Source of the DNA: Posidonia oceanica | Lineage: Eukaryota > Streptophyta > Magnoliopsida > Alismatales > Posidoniaceae | Length of the DNA: 64,000 nucleotides | Direction: 5' to 3' | Assembly (NCBI GenBank): GCA_037176725.1 | Contig: JAZBRS010000076.1 | Coordinates: 119,059,001-119,123,000, forward strand | Shown here: piece after piece, positions 9,631 to 22,231 of the stretch | Numbering within the stretch: position 1 is the stretch's first letter | How the letters are laid out: each line of letters starts with the position of its first letter | Made by a program: the position numbers and the translations under genes | The notes under the pieces: model-generated | Databases searched by the model: none | The model's input: the letters and a program-made list of their open reading frames with translations, nothing else | What the model was told of the DNA's origin: nothing

Positions 9631-12168
9631 ACTTGCTGGAGGGTGGATGCATTTGGGATGCTGCCAGGAAGGCTGTGTTGGCTCTGGTTGGGGCCTGGCC
9701 TGTAGGCAAACTTGGGGTGGAACCTCTGATTGTATGGTGGGCCTCGCGGTAGCACACTCCGGCTTGGTGTCCAGTCAGATCATGTGAATCCCCAACTCGA
9801 AGCCAGCAAGCGCCGCACGGCAAAGGGAAGAGAGACTGGCTTAGAGATAGACTGAATAAGGTCAGAGGGGTCTACTATGGATGTAGCAGACCCAGAGGGG
9901 AAAAGAGAGTGCACACCTGAGGTCCCCGCGCCTCCCAAGCCAGAATGCTCTGGCAGAGGGTGGTGGACGATGCTTGGATTAGGGGTTGCTAGCCCTAATG
10001 CAGAGGGGGATGCTGATGGAGGGGTAGATGAAGATGCTGCCTCCTGTGTGTTGATACTGATGACCTTTTGGTCAATAAGGTCCTACACGGCTCCCTGCAA
10101 AGTGAGGCAACTATTCGTCAAGTGCCCGACAACTCAATGAAAGTCGCAAAATTGATCCGTCCTATACCACCTCGGAAGAGGGTTCGGTGGTGGGCGGATC
10201 TTGGGGGGCGTGAGAAGCGACTCTACCCTTGGCAAGACGGCGCTCAGCGACTCCAGTAGCTGAGTGAAGCGATGCTGGTGGTGGCATCGTCTCTGCCCTT
10301 GGTATTGTCCTTGCCAGACCGGTGCGGCAGGATAGACCGGTCGGGCGGTGGTGGTGATCTGTGGTGTGTGAGGTGCACTAGGTGTGGGTGCATACACTAC
10401 CTGATTCGGGCTAGGCGGAGCTACCATGTGGACGGGAGCGGCAGGAGAGTCGACGTATGCAACAGTGGTCCGCGGGGGATCCCTCCTCTTGGGGTTGTTG
10501 TTGTTGCCACCGCCGTTGTTGTTGGTGTTGCTGCTGCTGCCGCCGTAGCCACTACTGGGGAGGCGGCTTGCTTGGCGAAGACGGAGAGTGCCGGAAAATT
10601 GCCACACCGAAGGGAGATCTCCACGTGTGTGCCGACCCGAATCAAAGATGCAAAACTAGTGATAGCCTAGATGGCAAGCAGAGCCCCAGTAGATGGCTGC
10701 ACGCTGCGGATTTCAATCTTGATAGATTCCTCATCAGAGGGCTTATCGCGAACTTGTGCAGCAGGGGCACGCCAACGGCCGACGTACTCCTCGAACGGCT
10801 CGTTGTTTCTCTGCTTAAGGGCGACAAGGTCCTCACGCTTAGGGACCAAGTCAAGGTTGAAGGAGTACTGTTCCAGGAACGCCCTGCCAAGGTCGTTCCA
10901 AGTCTTGATGGTGGCCATATCAAGTGATGTAAACCACTTGAGGGTTGGGCCAGTAAGACTTTTCTGAAACAGGTAGATTAACAACCTGTCATCAGCCTGA
11001 AGCTGAGCTAAGTCTCTACAATACGCCTTCATATGAGCGATGGGGCAGCCCCTACCATTGTATTTATCGAAGTTCGGGATTTTGAACTTTGGTGGGAGTA
11101 CCGCATCTAGAAAGCAATAAAGGTCGCGGAACTGGTAAGAGTGGAAGTCTGTGCCCTGCACTTGACGAAGTGCTTTCTCTAGAACGGGCAACCTGTCGTC
11201 GTTGGACTCTGGAGTTGCTGCCGGAGGTGATGGGGCAGCGAGGGCAGGGGCAACATACGCCGAAAGGGTCGCACCAAGGTGCTCCTCCGGATCCACCATC
11301 GCGTCGCTTGGTGGCGCGATGGGATGGCCGGTGTATCCATGCAAATGTGCAGTGGGTGCTGTAGGTGGTGCAAAGTATGCATGAGAAGGAAATTGCTGAT
11401 GCACAAGATGAGGGTATGTAGGATGCTGTGTAGTGAATTGTGGAGATTGTGGGAGCAACAGCTACTGTAGTGGCACGGTGCCAGGTAGTGGGCTAGAGAA
11501 GTGCTGTGCTCGAACCAGCCGAGGGGCTGGCCACCAGGTGGTGGAGGTGCATGCTGTGCGGTGAATGAGGTGTGTGCAGAGGGCGGAGGCTGCGCCCCTA
11601 TCATCGGAGTAGAAAGCAGCTAGGGTGATAGTCGAGGCGGCAGTGCAGCAGGGAATGCCTGGAGAGCAGGAATAGGATGCAGAGGGATCTCAAGTGCAGA
11701 TGGAGCCAGAGGGGGGCGGGCAGACAGAACCATGCCCTGAAATATCTGAGCAAGCTCTGCCAAGCGTTGGTACCGCTCTTCAGGGGTCCCGTTAGTGGGA
11801 ATGTTGAATTGCAGTGCCAGTGGGGGACCAGATGCAAGAGGGGGGACACAGACTGTCCAGGAGGATAGGATCCTATGGCAGGAGTCGCCGCAGCAGGGCT
11901 AGTGCCATAGATAATATGGCCCTAGGGATCAAAAGGAGTCGAAACGGTCTCCGGAAAGCGTGTGGCAGTCACCAAGGTAGCCTCGATGACAAGATCCGGA
12001 GGGACGTAGACTTGCCCAGACCCTACGGTACACAGGGGCCCCCATGCGTAAAGGGGGGAAACCCTGGCATCGTAGGGGGCATAGAGGGGGTCAAGACGGG
12101 AGTCAAAGAGACCGAAGTGGAAACCCCCGCGACTGTGCTGAGCAAAGGCCCAATGGCGCGCTGGTCGT
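9630..12168 (-). pseudogene. Gag of element A, frameshifted
   Basis: Gag forms the virus-like particle and packages RNA. The capsid region (10667-11458) has FDKYNGRGCPIAHMKAYC, RLLIYLFQKSLTGPTLKWF and EPFEEYVGRWRAPAAQV, close to elements B and E. A Cys/His motif near 10120-10150 reads CDFH, a stop, then VVGHLTNSC. The start is lost: where B has ATG (24827), A has ACG at about 12166. TAG at 10667-10669 and at about 10080 replace Gln, TGA at 10134-10136 interrupts the Cys/His motif, and a frameshift lies near 10560. The region 11460-12168 is Pro-rich and low-complexity. Confidence 0.8.
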
Positions 12169-13343
12169 AGCTGACCACGAGCGAGTAAGAATAGGGCTAC
12201 GACGGAAAGGTGAAGGACAACGCCTAGGAGGAGCTATAGTCGCAAAGGCGAATAGCTCAGTAGAGGAGGGTCGAGAACAGGTGACACAACAGAGGTGTTA
12301 GTGAAGAGAAGCACTCAAGCTCCCACAAGGAAACTCGCTCACTGATCTCTGTTGCAGACAAAGCAAACAGGTGTTAGAACCTAGAAGAAAAAATGCAAAT
12401 GTTTAGTTGGTGGTATGAATGCATTCATGCAAATGGTATGCTTTCTAGCATGCTCTCTCTCACCAATCTAGTGTGTCCTAGTAGGTTGTCTACTTTGAAC
12501 TCACAAGTGTGCAGGTCACCGACTCGGTCAAAGAGTAAGGCTCCTACCTAGACCCTGGCCAAGAGCTCAGGTATAACGGGTGGTGCAGTAGTGGCCTTGA
12601 CCCTGCCAAGGCATGGGCTGTACCCTTTAGTAACACCGACACGACCCCTGATAAGGGGGGACAGACTGATCGACTCGCCCTGTGCCAAAGCAGCTGGATG
12701 ACAGACCAGGACTATCCTTCTCAGACTGATAAGTTGACTCAGATGAGAAGATGCATGCCCTATATGATGACTCATGCAAAATGATTAAAGTTTTTAATCT
12801 TGCACATTTTATTAACCCAAGGGGATGAAGGTGTGTTAGCGTCTCCAGTTGATCCTAGATTTGACTTTTACTTGCTGTTTTTAATTGCCAAGGGGGAGGG
12901 AGCAACCAATCTCTAGTTGTCCTTAAGCCTAATGCAAAAGGGGAAGAAAACACCCCAACATGGCAAGCAAACAACATACAATCACTGCAAAAGGCATGAG
13001 CATGGCATGTGCATGTGTATGTGGACACGATAGTGAAAAGAAACACTTAACATGTCAAAAGGCAGGTATGCATGGCATGTGCATGTGTTGTGGCATAGAA
13101 ATTGTGTAGAACAAAGCATTTACCACTTAAAAGGCATGTATAGTGCGACAAGCAAGTATTTAGGCTTGTATAATGCATAAATAAAGCAAGTAAAGGCAAT
13201 GTAAGCGATAAGGCAAGTAAACAGGCACATGGCAAGCAATAAAGCAAAGAAGCAGGCATAAAGCAAGCAATAAAGCAAGGCAGGGCAAGCACAAGCAAAA
13301 ACAATGCAAGCGAAAACTCAAAGACAAAAGCTGGAGTCTGAAT
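12169..13343 (-). other. Element A leader (5' UTR)
   Basis: No convincing gene. It aligns by eye with B's leader (24267-24550 and 21290-21870) and with E's leader, for example the stretch 'tggtgagagagagcatgctagaaagcat'. The primer-site-proximal part, 12950-13320, is rich in 'caagcaa' and 'ggcatg' words with no strict period. Confidence 0.65.
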
Positions 13344-13360
13344 TCCCAGCGGAGTCACCA
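13344..13360 (-). other. Primer binding site of element A
   Basis: The minus strand reads TGGTGACTCCGCTGGGA, six bases from the LTR end. It resembles the complement of the 3' end of plant tRNA-Arg(ACG), which I recall as CGGAGTCGCCA. Ogre elements are reported to prime with tRNA-Arg. The fourth base is T instead of C. Confidence 0.7.
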
Positions 13361-13535
13361 CTTTCCTATGACTGTCCGCCTGCTCGATGCCACGGTGGTC
13401 CTCGCAACACTGCCAAAGCTCGCGATGCGATCATGCCGTGCGAGAGGGAGGGAAGTCGCGGCCAGCAGTGAATCCAAGGAGAAACTCGACTCGAAAACAC
13501 CAGGAAAACGCGAATAAAATAAAGATAAGACAAAT

Positions 13536-13546
13536 GGGAGTCACCA
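13536..13546 (-). other. Primer-site lookalike inside A LTR
   Basis: The minus strand reads TGGTGACTCCC, sharing the same T-for-C change as A's real primer site (TGGTGACTCCG). It lies 169 bp inside the LTR end. Confidence 0.5.
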
Positions 13547-13691
13547 CCTAGTCTATTATTGGGAAGACGAGGAAAAGCATAGAAAACAAGCAAATGAGTG
13601 CCATGCTATGCAAAAAGGATGACTCGTGCCAAGGACGAGGGCAAAATGGTCATTGCGGGCCAGAGAAAGGGTAAGGACTCCTATTACATGA

Positions 13692-13710
13692 GGGGAAGGT
13701 GTTAGGCACC
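13692..13710 (-). promoter_or_regulatory. Conserved U5 box in A LTR
   Basis: The minus strand reads GGTGCCTAACACCTTCCCC, 325 bp from the LTR end. Exact match to the copies in the other LTRs. Confidence 0.7.
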
Positions 13711-16700
13711 CTCGACATGCCTGAGAAGTCGGTCTTTTTTGGCTAAACACTCGCATATACAAGATTTTAGCAATTGCTTGCCTAACTGCACGTCCAAGGG
13801 ACGAGGAATGCTAATGCCATGCTATACTTGCTAAAATGCATGCCTAAATGCTTAAATGCCATGTATGCTATGATTACATGCCTAAGTGTTTGCTCTAAGT
13901 GATGTGATGCACAAGGAAAGTAAACGTGCAACCTATGTGCTCAGCAACGCTGTCAGTGTTCCGAACCAGGCGAACCCTGGTTCATGAGAACTCCAGACAG
14001 TAAGCATCACTGTCCTAATGCAAATGCAGGCGATAAAACAAAATGCTGGTAAAACCACGCAATGCAAGTGTACGACATGCAAAGGGGAAAGGAAACAAGG
14101 GCGAAAAAGTCAAGTAAAACCACGCAATGCTAGTGTGAAACAAGCAAAGGGGAAAGAAAACAAGGGTAGAAAACCCTAATCTACGTGCATGAGAAAACAA
14201 TGTGAAAACAGTGCATATGGTAGGCACTAAGTGGTATGCAATGATTTAGATGGGCTTATCTTGAGGATCTGAGGCCTGATCTGAGATAACTTTGGTTAGA
14301 ATGGAAGATCAATCAACTAGGAAGACCTGGATAGTTAGATCGTGAAGATCCAACAGTCCGATCAAAAGTTATTCAGGTTTCAAGTCAAATGGCTCAAGGG
14401 CTAGAAAAAGTGATCTAAGTGGGGACCTAAGTGCAAATTACCCCTATGTGTGTGCAATGCAGGGTGTCCTACATGTAATGAAGCTAAAAGTGCTCAAATG
14501 TATGCAAGGGTGCTATGAGCAATGATATGGGAGTGTTATGCATGCAAAATGCAAAGGCAGGGACCTAAGTGTAATTACAGAAAATTGCAGGGGCCTAAGT
14601 GTAAAACATGGAAAAATGCAATGCATGAGAGTAAATGCATGCTAAAAAGCAGATGCAATGATGTGTGGATGCAATGCATGCAAAAATACAAAGACAGGGA
14701 CCTAAATGCAATTTAGGGAAAGTACAGAGGCCTACATGCAAAATGTGGCAAAAATACAATGCAACATGGCAAATGCATGCAAAAATGAGGATGCAGTAGA
14801 GCAATATGCAAGCAATGGCTAAATGCAACATTAATGGCAAGATATGCATGTAATAATACAAGAAAGGACCTAAATGCAGTTTTCAAAAACATGCAGAGCC
14901 TAAGTACAATGCAAAACAGGTATGCAAGCAAGCAACAGTAGACAATATGGACTGACATGCAATTCAAGAAAACTGTTGGGCCTTTAAAACAGTGCAATGT
15001 GGTTTAAAAGAGCCATTTAAGTGATGTATGCATTTGCAAAGGACTTAAATGCAATAATCACAAGTTGCAAGACTTTATTGCAATGTAATAAAGTTTAAAA
15101 TCACATTTAAATCACAGTTGGAAGCAAATTGGACCTAAATGCAATAATGTAAAACCACAAGACTTTATTACAATGTAATAAGGTTTAAAAATCACATTTA
15201 AATCACAATTCAAAGTAAAATGGACTTAAATGTAATAATTGAAACTTGCAAGACTTTATTGCAATGTAATAAGGTTTAAAATTCACATTTAAATCACAGC
15301 TGAAACCAGACTGGACCTAAATGTAAATATTAAAACCTTAAGGGCTTTATTACAATGCAATAAGGTTAAAAATCACATTTAAATGAATGAATGTTCTAAA
15401 GACTGACTTGCAATTAAAACATGTTTCTGGACAAAACAACAATGCAATATAGTTTAAAACATGATTTAAATGAAATCTGATTGATCGGAGGACCTAGATG
15501 CAATAATAGCAAAGCATAGGATTTAAAATGCAATGCAATATAGTAAAAATGCAAATTAAATGCATGATTCACAACAGACTGGACTCAGATGCAACTAAAA
15601 CATTTTTAGGGTTTTTTATGCAATGCAATAAGTTAAAAATCAGATTTAAATGAGATCCTGGAACTGCAACTGGACTGACTTACAAATAAATCAAAGCAGA
15701 GGATTTAAATGCAATGCAATAAGGTTTTAATGCAGCATTAAATGATTTATCAACCAGAACTGGACCCAAAAGCAAATAGCAGAAACTTAAGGACTGAAAT
15801 GCAATGTATGATTTAAACTAACATTTAAATGATTTAAACGAAATGTATTAAGGACCAGCATGCAATTAAACTAAATGGGCGGACCAGACTGTAATGCAAT
15901 ATGATTTAAATCAAAAATTAAATGATTCTTAAACCACAGCTGGACCCAAAAGTAAATAAAATAAACTGCAACAATTTATTTCAATGCACCAAATGAAAAT
16001 AAAAATAGAAACATATGTAGCTACAGTGCTACAGTGTTGCCCGACACTACAGCACTTTCACTGGGGAAGAAAGGGTGCACGGTGGCGGAGCGATGCGCGG
16101 GAGGCTGGCCTGAGGCCTGGGGAAGCTGGAGACGGTTGCGGTGGAGGATCCGGTGGCTTTAGCGGTGCACAGCGGTTGCTGGAGTGCCTTGCCGACCTAG
16201 CTTACTTTCAGTAGAGGAAGTCGGAGGCGAAGATGGTGCTGGGGGCTGTGGAAGAGCTTGGGCAGCGTTGGACCAGTCTCCTAGAGGTCTGGCGAAGCTT
16301 TGGGGAAGATCCAAAGGCTTGGGGAGGTCTGGAGTGCCTAGTCGACGTTGGTGGCTGTTGCAGAAGAAGCTGCAGACGGAGGAGGTGCTGGAGGCAGCGG
16401 CGAAGCTCGGAGGCTGCTGGACCACACTCTTGGAAGTCCGGCGGAGCTCAAGGGAAGGTCTGGAGGCCGGAGCTGCTCTGGAGTGCCTAGTCGACATCGG
16501 GGTAGAGGTCCGGCGGCGCACAGAGACAGAGCAGGTGCATGGGGCCTCGACGACAGTCGCGTGGGTCTGGAGCAAATCGGGAGCATTTCTGCGGAGCTCG
16601 GGGGAAGATCCGGAGCTACCGCGGAGGTCTGGAACGCTCGATGCCTGGCGGCGGAGGTCAGTGCTCGTCGGGGAAGACAACACTATAGCGGCGGAGACGA

Positions 16701-18505
16701 CTCACAGCTACGAGGCTCTAATCCTAGTTCTAACTAACTAGAAAGCGGGATAGGCATGCATAGAGGTTAACAGTGTAGTTGGTTACCTGTGACGATGGCC
16801 GGCACATGCTGGCAACGTTGAGTTGGGTTCGACAGTCTGGCGAGCGTTGGTTGCGGTGCTGCGAAGGGCGATGGAGGCGCACGGCGATCGGAGGATGCTC
16901 CTGGGGTCACGAGGAAGCTCCGGAGCTGCTCAGAAGCTTGCTTGGTGCACTGGAGTTGGGGAATGGATTTTTTGGGTTGACTGTGGAGCTTTTGGACTGG
17001 ATCGGTGTTCTGTGGCTCTCTAGATGCTAGTGGAGGTCTCTCTAGGTTGGTAGAGGTTTGGTGAGTGTGGAGAGGTGGCTAGATCGGGGTGGAATGGGGT
17101 CTAGAGTGCGGTGGCTGCTTCAGGTGTTTTTGGGCAGAAATGGCGCATAGGTGTTTGTGGTGAAGGAGGGAGTGTGCTAGGCATTTCAGGGTGAACTGGG
17201 TGTTGGGTGAGGATGTCGGATGTCTGGTGAATGCTGTGGAGGAGTTTGGAGGGCTGGGGGTGATTGTGTGTGGGTGGAGGAGAAGAAGGTTGCAGGTTTG
17301 AGGAAAATGGAGGTTCTATGAGTCTAGGGTGAATTCTCTCTAGTAGATGTGTGCGAATTCTCTGTGAATTGTGCTTCTCCACCTCTGGAAGGGAAGGGGG
17401 AGATTGGTTTTGCTCTGGTCTTTCCACTCAAGTGGGCATGGGCTGAAAGGTGAATTGGCAGGTGGGTTTGTAGCTGTTGCAGCTTGGCAGAGGGGCTTGT
17501 GAGATGGCCACTACCGGACAGTGGCGTGCGGCGATCCCCGGGTAGTAAGTGGGCAGAGGTGGAGTGTCGGCGGTGAGCGGCTCATGTGAGAGGGCTGTGA
17601 GTGCAAAGGGGGTGGAGTGTGCAGGTGTTGGGTTGCAGAGGGCGTGCAGGTGAGGAGGGAAAGGGAAAGAAGGAGAAGGCAGGTCGTGGGCTAGGCTGAA
17701 AGGGTGAGAAAAGAAAAGAAAGAAAAGAAAGAAGAAAGAAGGGAAAGAAAGGGAAGGAGGAGGTGGGTTGAGCTTGGAGAGGTGAGAAAAAGAAAGAAAA
17801 GGGAAAGGAAAGGAGGAGGTGGGTTGGGCCGTGAGGTGTGTAAAAGAAAGAAAGAAGAAGAAAAAAAAAGGAAAAATAGGAGAAGAAGAAGAAGAAGAAG
17901 AAGAAGAAAGGGAAGAGGAAAAGAAAGGAAGGAAAAGAAAGGAAGGAAAAGACGTGGGTTGGGCTTGGGCTTTGGAAGAAGAAGAAAAAAAAGAAAATAA
18001 AGGAGGGGGAGAAGTTGGTGGGTTGGGCTTGGAATGAAAGGAAAGAAAGAAAAGAAAGAAAGGAAGAAAAGAAAGAAATGGAGAAAGAAAGAATGATGAG
18101 AAGGAGAAAAAGAAGATGGGCTTGGGCTTGGGTTTGTGGACCTAGAGTTTTCTAGGTTTTAGGGTGTGACCTAGGGTTTATGTGAATGTTACCTAGGGTT
18201 TTGTGCTAGGGTTTTGATGGGTTTTAACCTAGGTTTTCGAGGGTTTAGGTTTTTACCTAGGCTTTCTAGAGTTTTGGGCTTAGGTTTACCTAGGTTTTCT
18301 AGGGTTTTAAAGTGTAGGTTTTACCTAGGGTTTAGGTTTAGATTTTCCTAGGGTTTTCTAGGGTTTTAAGGTCTAGTTTTACCTAGGGTTTTCTAGGGTT
18401 TAGGTTTTAAAATTTTTAATTTTCTAGTTTTTTGTGGGGGTTTTCAAAGTCATTTTACCACAGAGAGAGAGCCACTACACAGGGGTCAAAAGCGGGGTGT
18501 CAGCA

Positions 18506-18793
18506 CCATCTCTCTTCACTGGAGACAGGCGTGTCTACCGGCCCTAAGGAAGATCGTGGGCTCTCAAGACGCGACCGGTGCTCTCTGTGAAGGATGGGAG
18601 AGATCGAGGAAGGATCAAGGGAGCGATGCAAACTGAGAAATCACAAAAAGGCATGCTCAGGTTCTCTCCCCATCAAGCTTGCTTGAGTTCACCGCCTGCT
18701 CGTCGGCCATGAGTCGGGCCGCGAGCTACAGGCTCGGTCTTTGTTGGATCAATGCGGAGAGCATGCAGGGAACAGGAGAGAGCGCAATGAAGG
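18506..18793. other. Short segment between elements A and B
   Basis: These 288 bp are neither A nor B LTR. I recognise no motif and no coding capacity. They may be the older sequence into which both elements went. The first five bases (CCATC) and last five (GAAGG) are candidate TSD halves of A and B. Confidence 0.4.
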
Positions 18794-20932
18794 TGTAGAC
18801 ACCCTGTTTTGGCAACTGGTTGTTGGTGGATCTCTTTGGATGCTTGCTCGGATCGTGGCATGGCAGACCCAACCTAAATCCTAAATCTAGACCAACATTC
18901 AACCAAGACCTAACCTAAACCCCACCTCTTATCCAAACCCTAATCCAAACCCTAATCCCAAACCTTAATCTAGACTTAAACTTGAACCTCCAACCTAGAC
19001 CTAAACCTCACCCAAAACCTTCACACCATTAGCCTTCATTGCCTAAAACCCATCAGTGGCCTGAAAGGCGAGGAATGGGCTCAGATTTCACTGCAACAGG
19101 CTCAGTCCAGTGGATCTCATGCATTGTCGCCTTTCCTAGCGGTGATTGGATCCATCGCCACTCTTATCAGCAACGTGTGCTATCGCCGTGATAAGAGGCA
19201 ACATAGTGAGCCCCAGCCACCTGCTCAAACTTTCCTGCGCGGTCGTCTTCAGACGCTTTCAGCCACCGTGCACGCCACCTACGAGCTGACACCCCCACGC
19301 CTCGCCAGAGCACGCCCTGCCACCCTGTGCCATCTCCCGTGCACGCCACCTCCTGCCGCGACCTCCAGACCATGCCCTGCCACCTGATGCCCTCTATGCA
19401 AGCCTGATCGAACTAAAAGAGGAAACCCAACCCATTCCACCATTGCCGAACGAACCAGAGCATTTCCCACGCACCCCCGAGTGATCCTCAGCCTCCCCTT
19501 GTGCGAGAGAGTGTTCCCTGAGTGTTCCTTAGTAGCTAGACTGCCGATTCCGAGCCTCCCACGCCCGTAGTCACCACGCCCAAGCTCGCTGTCTGGCGCC
19601 ACGTCCAGCTTCGCCTTCCGCCTCTCTGGTTGGCTCCATAGGTAAATTCCTTCTCACCTTAGCGTGCCTGAGGCCTTAGGACTCCTCCTGGCGCTCTTCC
19701 CCCACTGCCTTAGTAGCCATGCTTGCTCAATTGTGTCCTCAGCCGATGACGCATGGGGACGCTGGTGAATGACAGGCGGAGGTGGGAAGGAGGCAACGGC
19801 CACATCCTTTAGCTTGCATTGCATCCATCATGTCTCTCTCACCCTCATGAAGCCTCACAGCCTGGTTCTTTGGGTCGCTGGCCGCTCCAATGGCAAGAAT
19901 CCATCGAGCTCCGGCGGCGAAAAGTGAGGGGATGGGTGGAGTGATCCACCCACTCATTTCCCACACTGAGAGTGTGGTTTTGTTCGTAGGAATGCTGTCG
20001 TGCTGCCCCGATCATCATCAACCTGTTTTGCATCACCTGAGTCACGAGTTTTGGCATCGAAGTCCGACACCAGGACTGTCAGACTGGTCTCACATCGACC
20101 TCTCGTGTCGACCTCTCACATTTTTGACAGTCACAGGCTGGAGTTTGAGACGAAGCTCCGTGCAATCCCGGCATTTATTTCGCATGATAGTTGTATGCTT
20201 TTACTCGTGGATATATGCTCTTGTTTTTCTGAACCTCACTTGCATGTTTTGCATCACCAGTGATGCGGGATTTGGCATTGAAGTCTGGCACTTGGACTGT
20301 CAGACCGATCTCGCGTATTGCTCTCGCGTTTCTGACAGTCCCAAGGCCGGACTTTGAGCCAGTGTATCTCATGATCCAGGCCTCCGTTTTGCATTGTAAT
20401 TACGTGGCTTTAATCCCGGATATGCCCTCTAGATTTCCATGTTTTTGGTTTTGTGTTTCGCTTCGTTTGCATAGCATTTTGTTGGCGATGAATGTCACAG
20501 TTTGAAGCAGCTCCGGTCACCTGTCCTAGCAGCAACGTGCTCTGACACCGCTCATACCAGCGACGTGTGTTGCCGTTGTTCTGAGGGGCGATAGACGCCT
20601 CACTGCTTGTACCAGTGACATATACTGTCGCCGTGCATAGAGGCAACACAGGCCAGGGGCCAGATAGTGGACAAAGCCCCCTTATTTGCCGCTTTGTGTT
20701 TCGTTTACTCGACTCACTTAGTTTTGGTTTTGCTTCCCTGGTTTGTTTATCATTGCATTATGGTGTTTCAACTTTAATTAGTCATTTTGGCATAGTTTTA
20801 CTAAGCTTTGCATGGTTTATAAATGCATGTTGCATGCCGCCCTCGGGTGAACATAAACCGGCGTTATGCACCAACATTAACCACGCAAGAGTGGATTAGC
20901 CAAGAAAGACCGACTTCCTCGGGCGTATCGGG

Positions 20933-20951
20933 GGTGCCTAACACCTTCCCC
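20933..20951 (+). promoter_or_regulatory. Conserved U5 box in B LTR
   Basis: GGTGCCTAACACCTTCCCC, 316 bp from the LTR end, flanked by the same 'agaccga' and 'aggagtccttaccc' words as in the other LTRs. Confidence 0.7.
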
Positions 20952-21102
20952 GTGCATAATAGGAGTCCTTACCCTTTCTCTGGACCGCATTGACCTTGTT
21001 TCATACACATTTGGATCCGATTGGCATATTTTTAAACTGCATGAATTTTTCTGCATGTTTTCATATACGGTTTTCCTAGTCTCTCGATTTTAATAGATTA
21101 GG

Positions 21103-21112
21103 TGGCAACACC
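21103..21112 (+). other. Decayed primer-site lookalike in B LTR
   Basis: TGGCAACACC occupies the position where the other LTRs have TGGCGACTC, about 155-165 bp before the LTR end. Confidence 0.4.
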
Positions 21113-21273
21113 ATGTCTTTTCTTTTGTTTTCCTTTGCGTTCGCCTATTTCCCCAGTGTTTTTGAGTCGACTTCCTCCTCAGATTCACCGTTGATTGTGG
21201 CCCCTCTCTTCGGCCGACGTGCACGAGCTTTGGCAGCGTGCGACCACGTCGCCGACGCATGGTCACAGGAAAG

Positions 21274-21290
21274 TTGCGACTCCGTTGGGG
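21274..21290 (+). other. Primer binding site of element B
   Basis: TTGCGACTCCGTTGGGG, six bases after the LTR end. From position 3 it matches the tRNA-Arg-type site well. The second base differs from the usual TGGCGACTC. Confidence 0.75.
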
Positions 21291-21877
21291 ATACTAGACT
21301 CCAGCTTTTGTTTTCCACCTTTTCGCTTCTATGAGGCTTACTCTTTGCTTAGCTTAGCATTTAATTACCATGTTTGCTTAATTATCACGTTAACCCATGC
21401 TTTGGCTTTGCTTAGCATTTAATTACCATGTTTTGCTTGATTATCGTGTTAATCCATGCCTTTTGCTTGGTGTTTGGCTTATTTTACACAAATATGCTAT
21501 GCCACTTCACTTATACACATGCCATGCTTATGCATGCCTTTTGATGTGTTGATTGTCTTTTATTTTCACTAATCATGTGACACAACACTAACACATACCA
21601 TGAGCATACCTTTTGCAATGATGTGTGATGCTTTGCTTGCCATAATTGGGTGATTTTCTTCCCCTTTTGTACTAATCCTAAGGACAATTAGAGAGTGATT
21701 GTTTCCTCCCCATGGCTAATTAAAAATGGCAAGTAAAATCAATTCTAGGAACAACTAGAGACATAAACACACCTCCATCCCCCTTTGGGTTAATAAAATA
21801 TGCTAGTAAAAAACTTTAATCATGTTTGCATGAATGATTATATAGGGCATGCATCTTCTCATCTCTGAGTCCACCTA

Positions 21878-21882
21878 CCAGT
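21878..21882. repeat. TSD of solo LTR C, left copy
   Basis: CCAGT, repeated at 24262-24266. Confidence 0.7.
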
Positions 21883-22055
21883 TGTGACTGTCCGCCGCTC
21901 GATTGACGATGCGGTCGCACGCTGCCATAGCTCGCGCACGCCGATCAACGTGGAGGGAGGAAGACACGGTCTGCAGTGAATCCGGGGAGGAAAACTCGAC
22001 TCGAAAACACCGAGAAAACAAGCAAAGAACGCAAAGGAGAAAAAAACAAAGACAT

Positions 22056-22065
22056 GGAGTTGCCA
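22056..22065 (-). other. Primer-site lookalike in solo LTR C
   Basis: The minus strand reads TGGCAACTCC, 173 bp from the U5 end. Confidence 0.4.
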
Positions 22066-22212
22066 CCTAATCTATTAAAACGGAAAGACTAGGAAAATCG
22101 TGTAAAGCATGCAAGAAAACTCATGCAATTTAAAAGATGCCAATCCGATCCAAATGTATATGACACAATGTCAGTGCGGTCCAGAGAAAGGGTAAGGACT
22201 CTTGTTACGCGT

Positions 22213-22231
22213 GGGGAAGGTGTTAGGCACC
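22213..22231 (-). promoter_or_regulatory. Conserved U5 box in solo LTR C
   Basis: The minus strand reads GGTGCCTAACACCTTCCCC, 330 bp from the LTR end. Confidence 0.7.

Larger units (their letters stand above)
2483..18505 (-). mobile_element. Element A: Tat/Ogre-type Ty3/gypsy retrotransposon, 3' LTR not seen
   Basis: On the minus strand the order is 5' LTR (18505-13367), primer site, leader, gag, protease with G-patch-like segment, acidic linker, RT, RNase H, archaeal-type RNase H, integrase and 3' UTR. Protease before RT and integrase last is Ty3/gypsy order, and the extra RNase H is the Tat hallmark. The element is dead: gag has frameshifts and lost its ATG, the protease Asp is Asn, the RT motif is YVFD, and many TAG stops interrupt pol. 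A candidate TSD at the 5' end is CCATC (18506-18510), with its partner unseen. Confidence 0.85.
13367..18505 (-). repeat. 5' LTR of element A (5.1 kb)
   Basis: On the minus strand it starts TGCTGACACCCCG at 18505 and ends next to the primer site at 13367. From the start, the zones are a CCTAGGGTTTT-rich stretch (about 18130-18450), a pure G/A stretch (about 17640-18120), a G-rich zone (about 16030-17640), an A-rich zone full of 'aaatgcaat' and 'ggacctaaa' words (about 14400-16000), and the U5 end with the conserved box. The same order of zones is seen in the LTRs of E and F. Confidence 0.8.
18794..21267 (+). repeat. 5' LTR of element B (2.5 kb)
   Basis: It starts TGTAGACACCCTGTTTTGG and ends GGTCACA, six bases before the primer site. 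It shares with solo LTR C the terminal sequence, the conserved box and the primer-site lookalike, but lacks the minisatellite, purine and T-rich zones of the 5-6 kb LTRs. A candidate left TSD is GAAGG (18789-18793). Confidence 0.8.

Noticed and set aside
16159..16741. ORFs of 129-185 codons in the G-rich LTR zone (also at 38017-38504, 50507-51235 and 58374-59313)
   Set aside because: They are not conserved in frame between the LTR copies, lack domains and lie within LTR sequence.
17700..18040. Lys/Glu/Arg-rich ORFs (also at 39500-39780, 51530-51780 and 59850-60100)
   Set aside because: They come from pure G/A tracts found at the same place in each long LTR; low-complexity artefacts.
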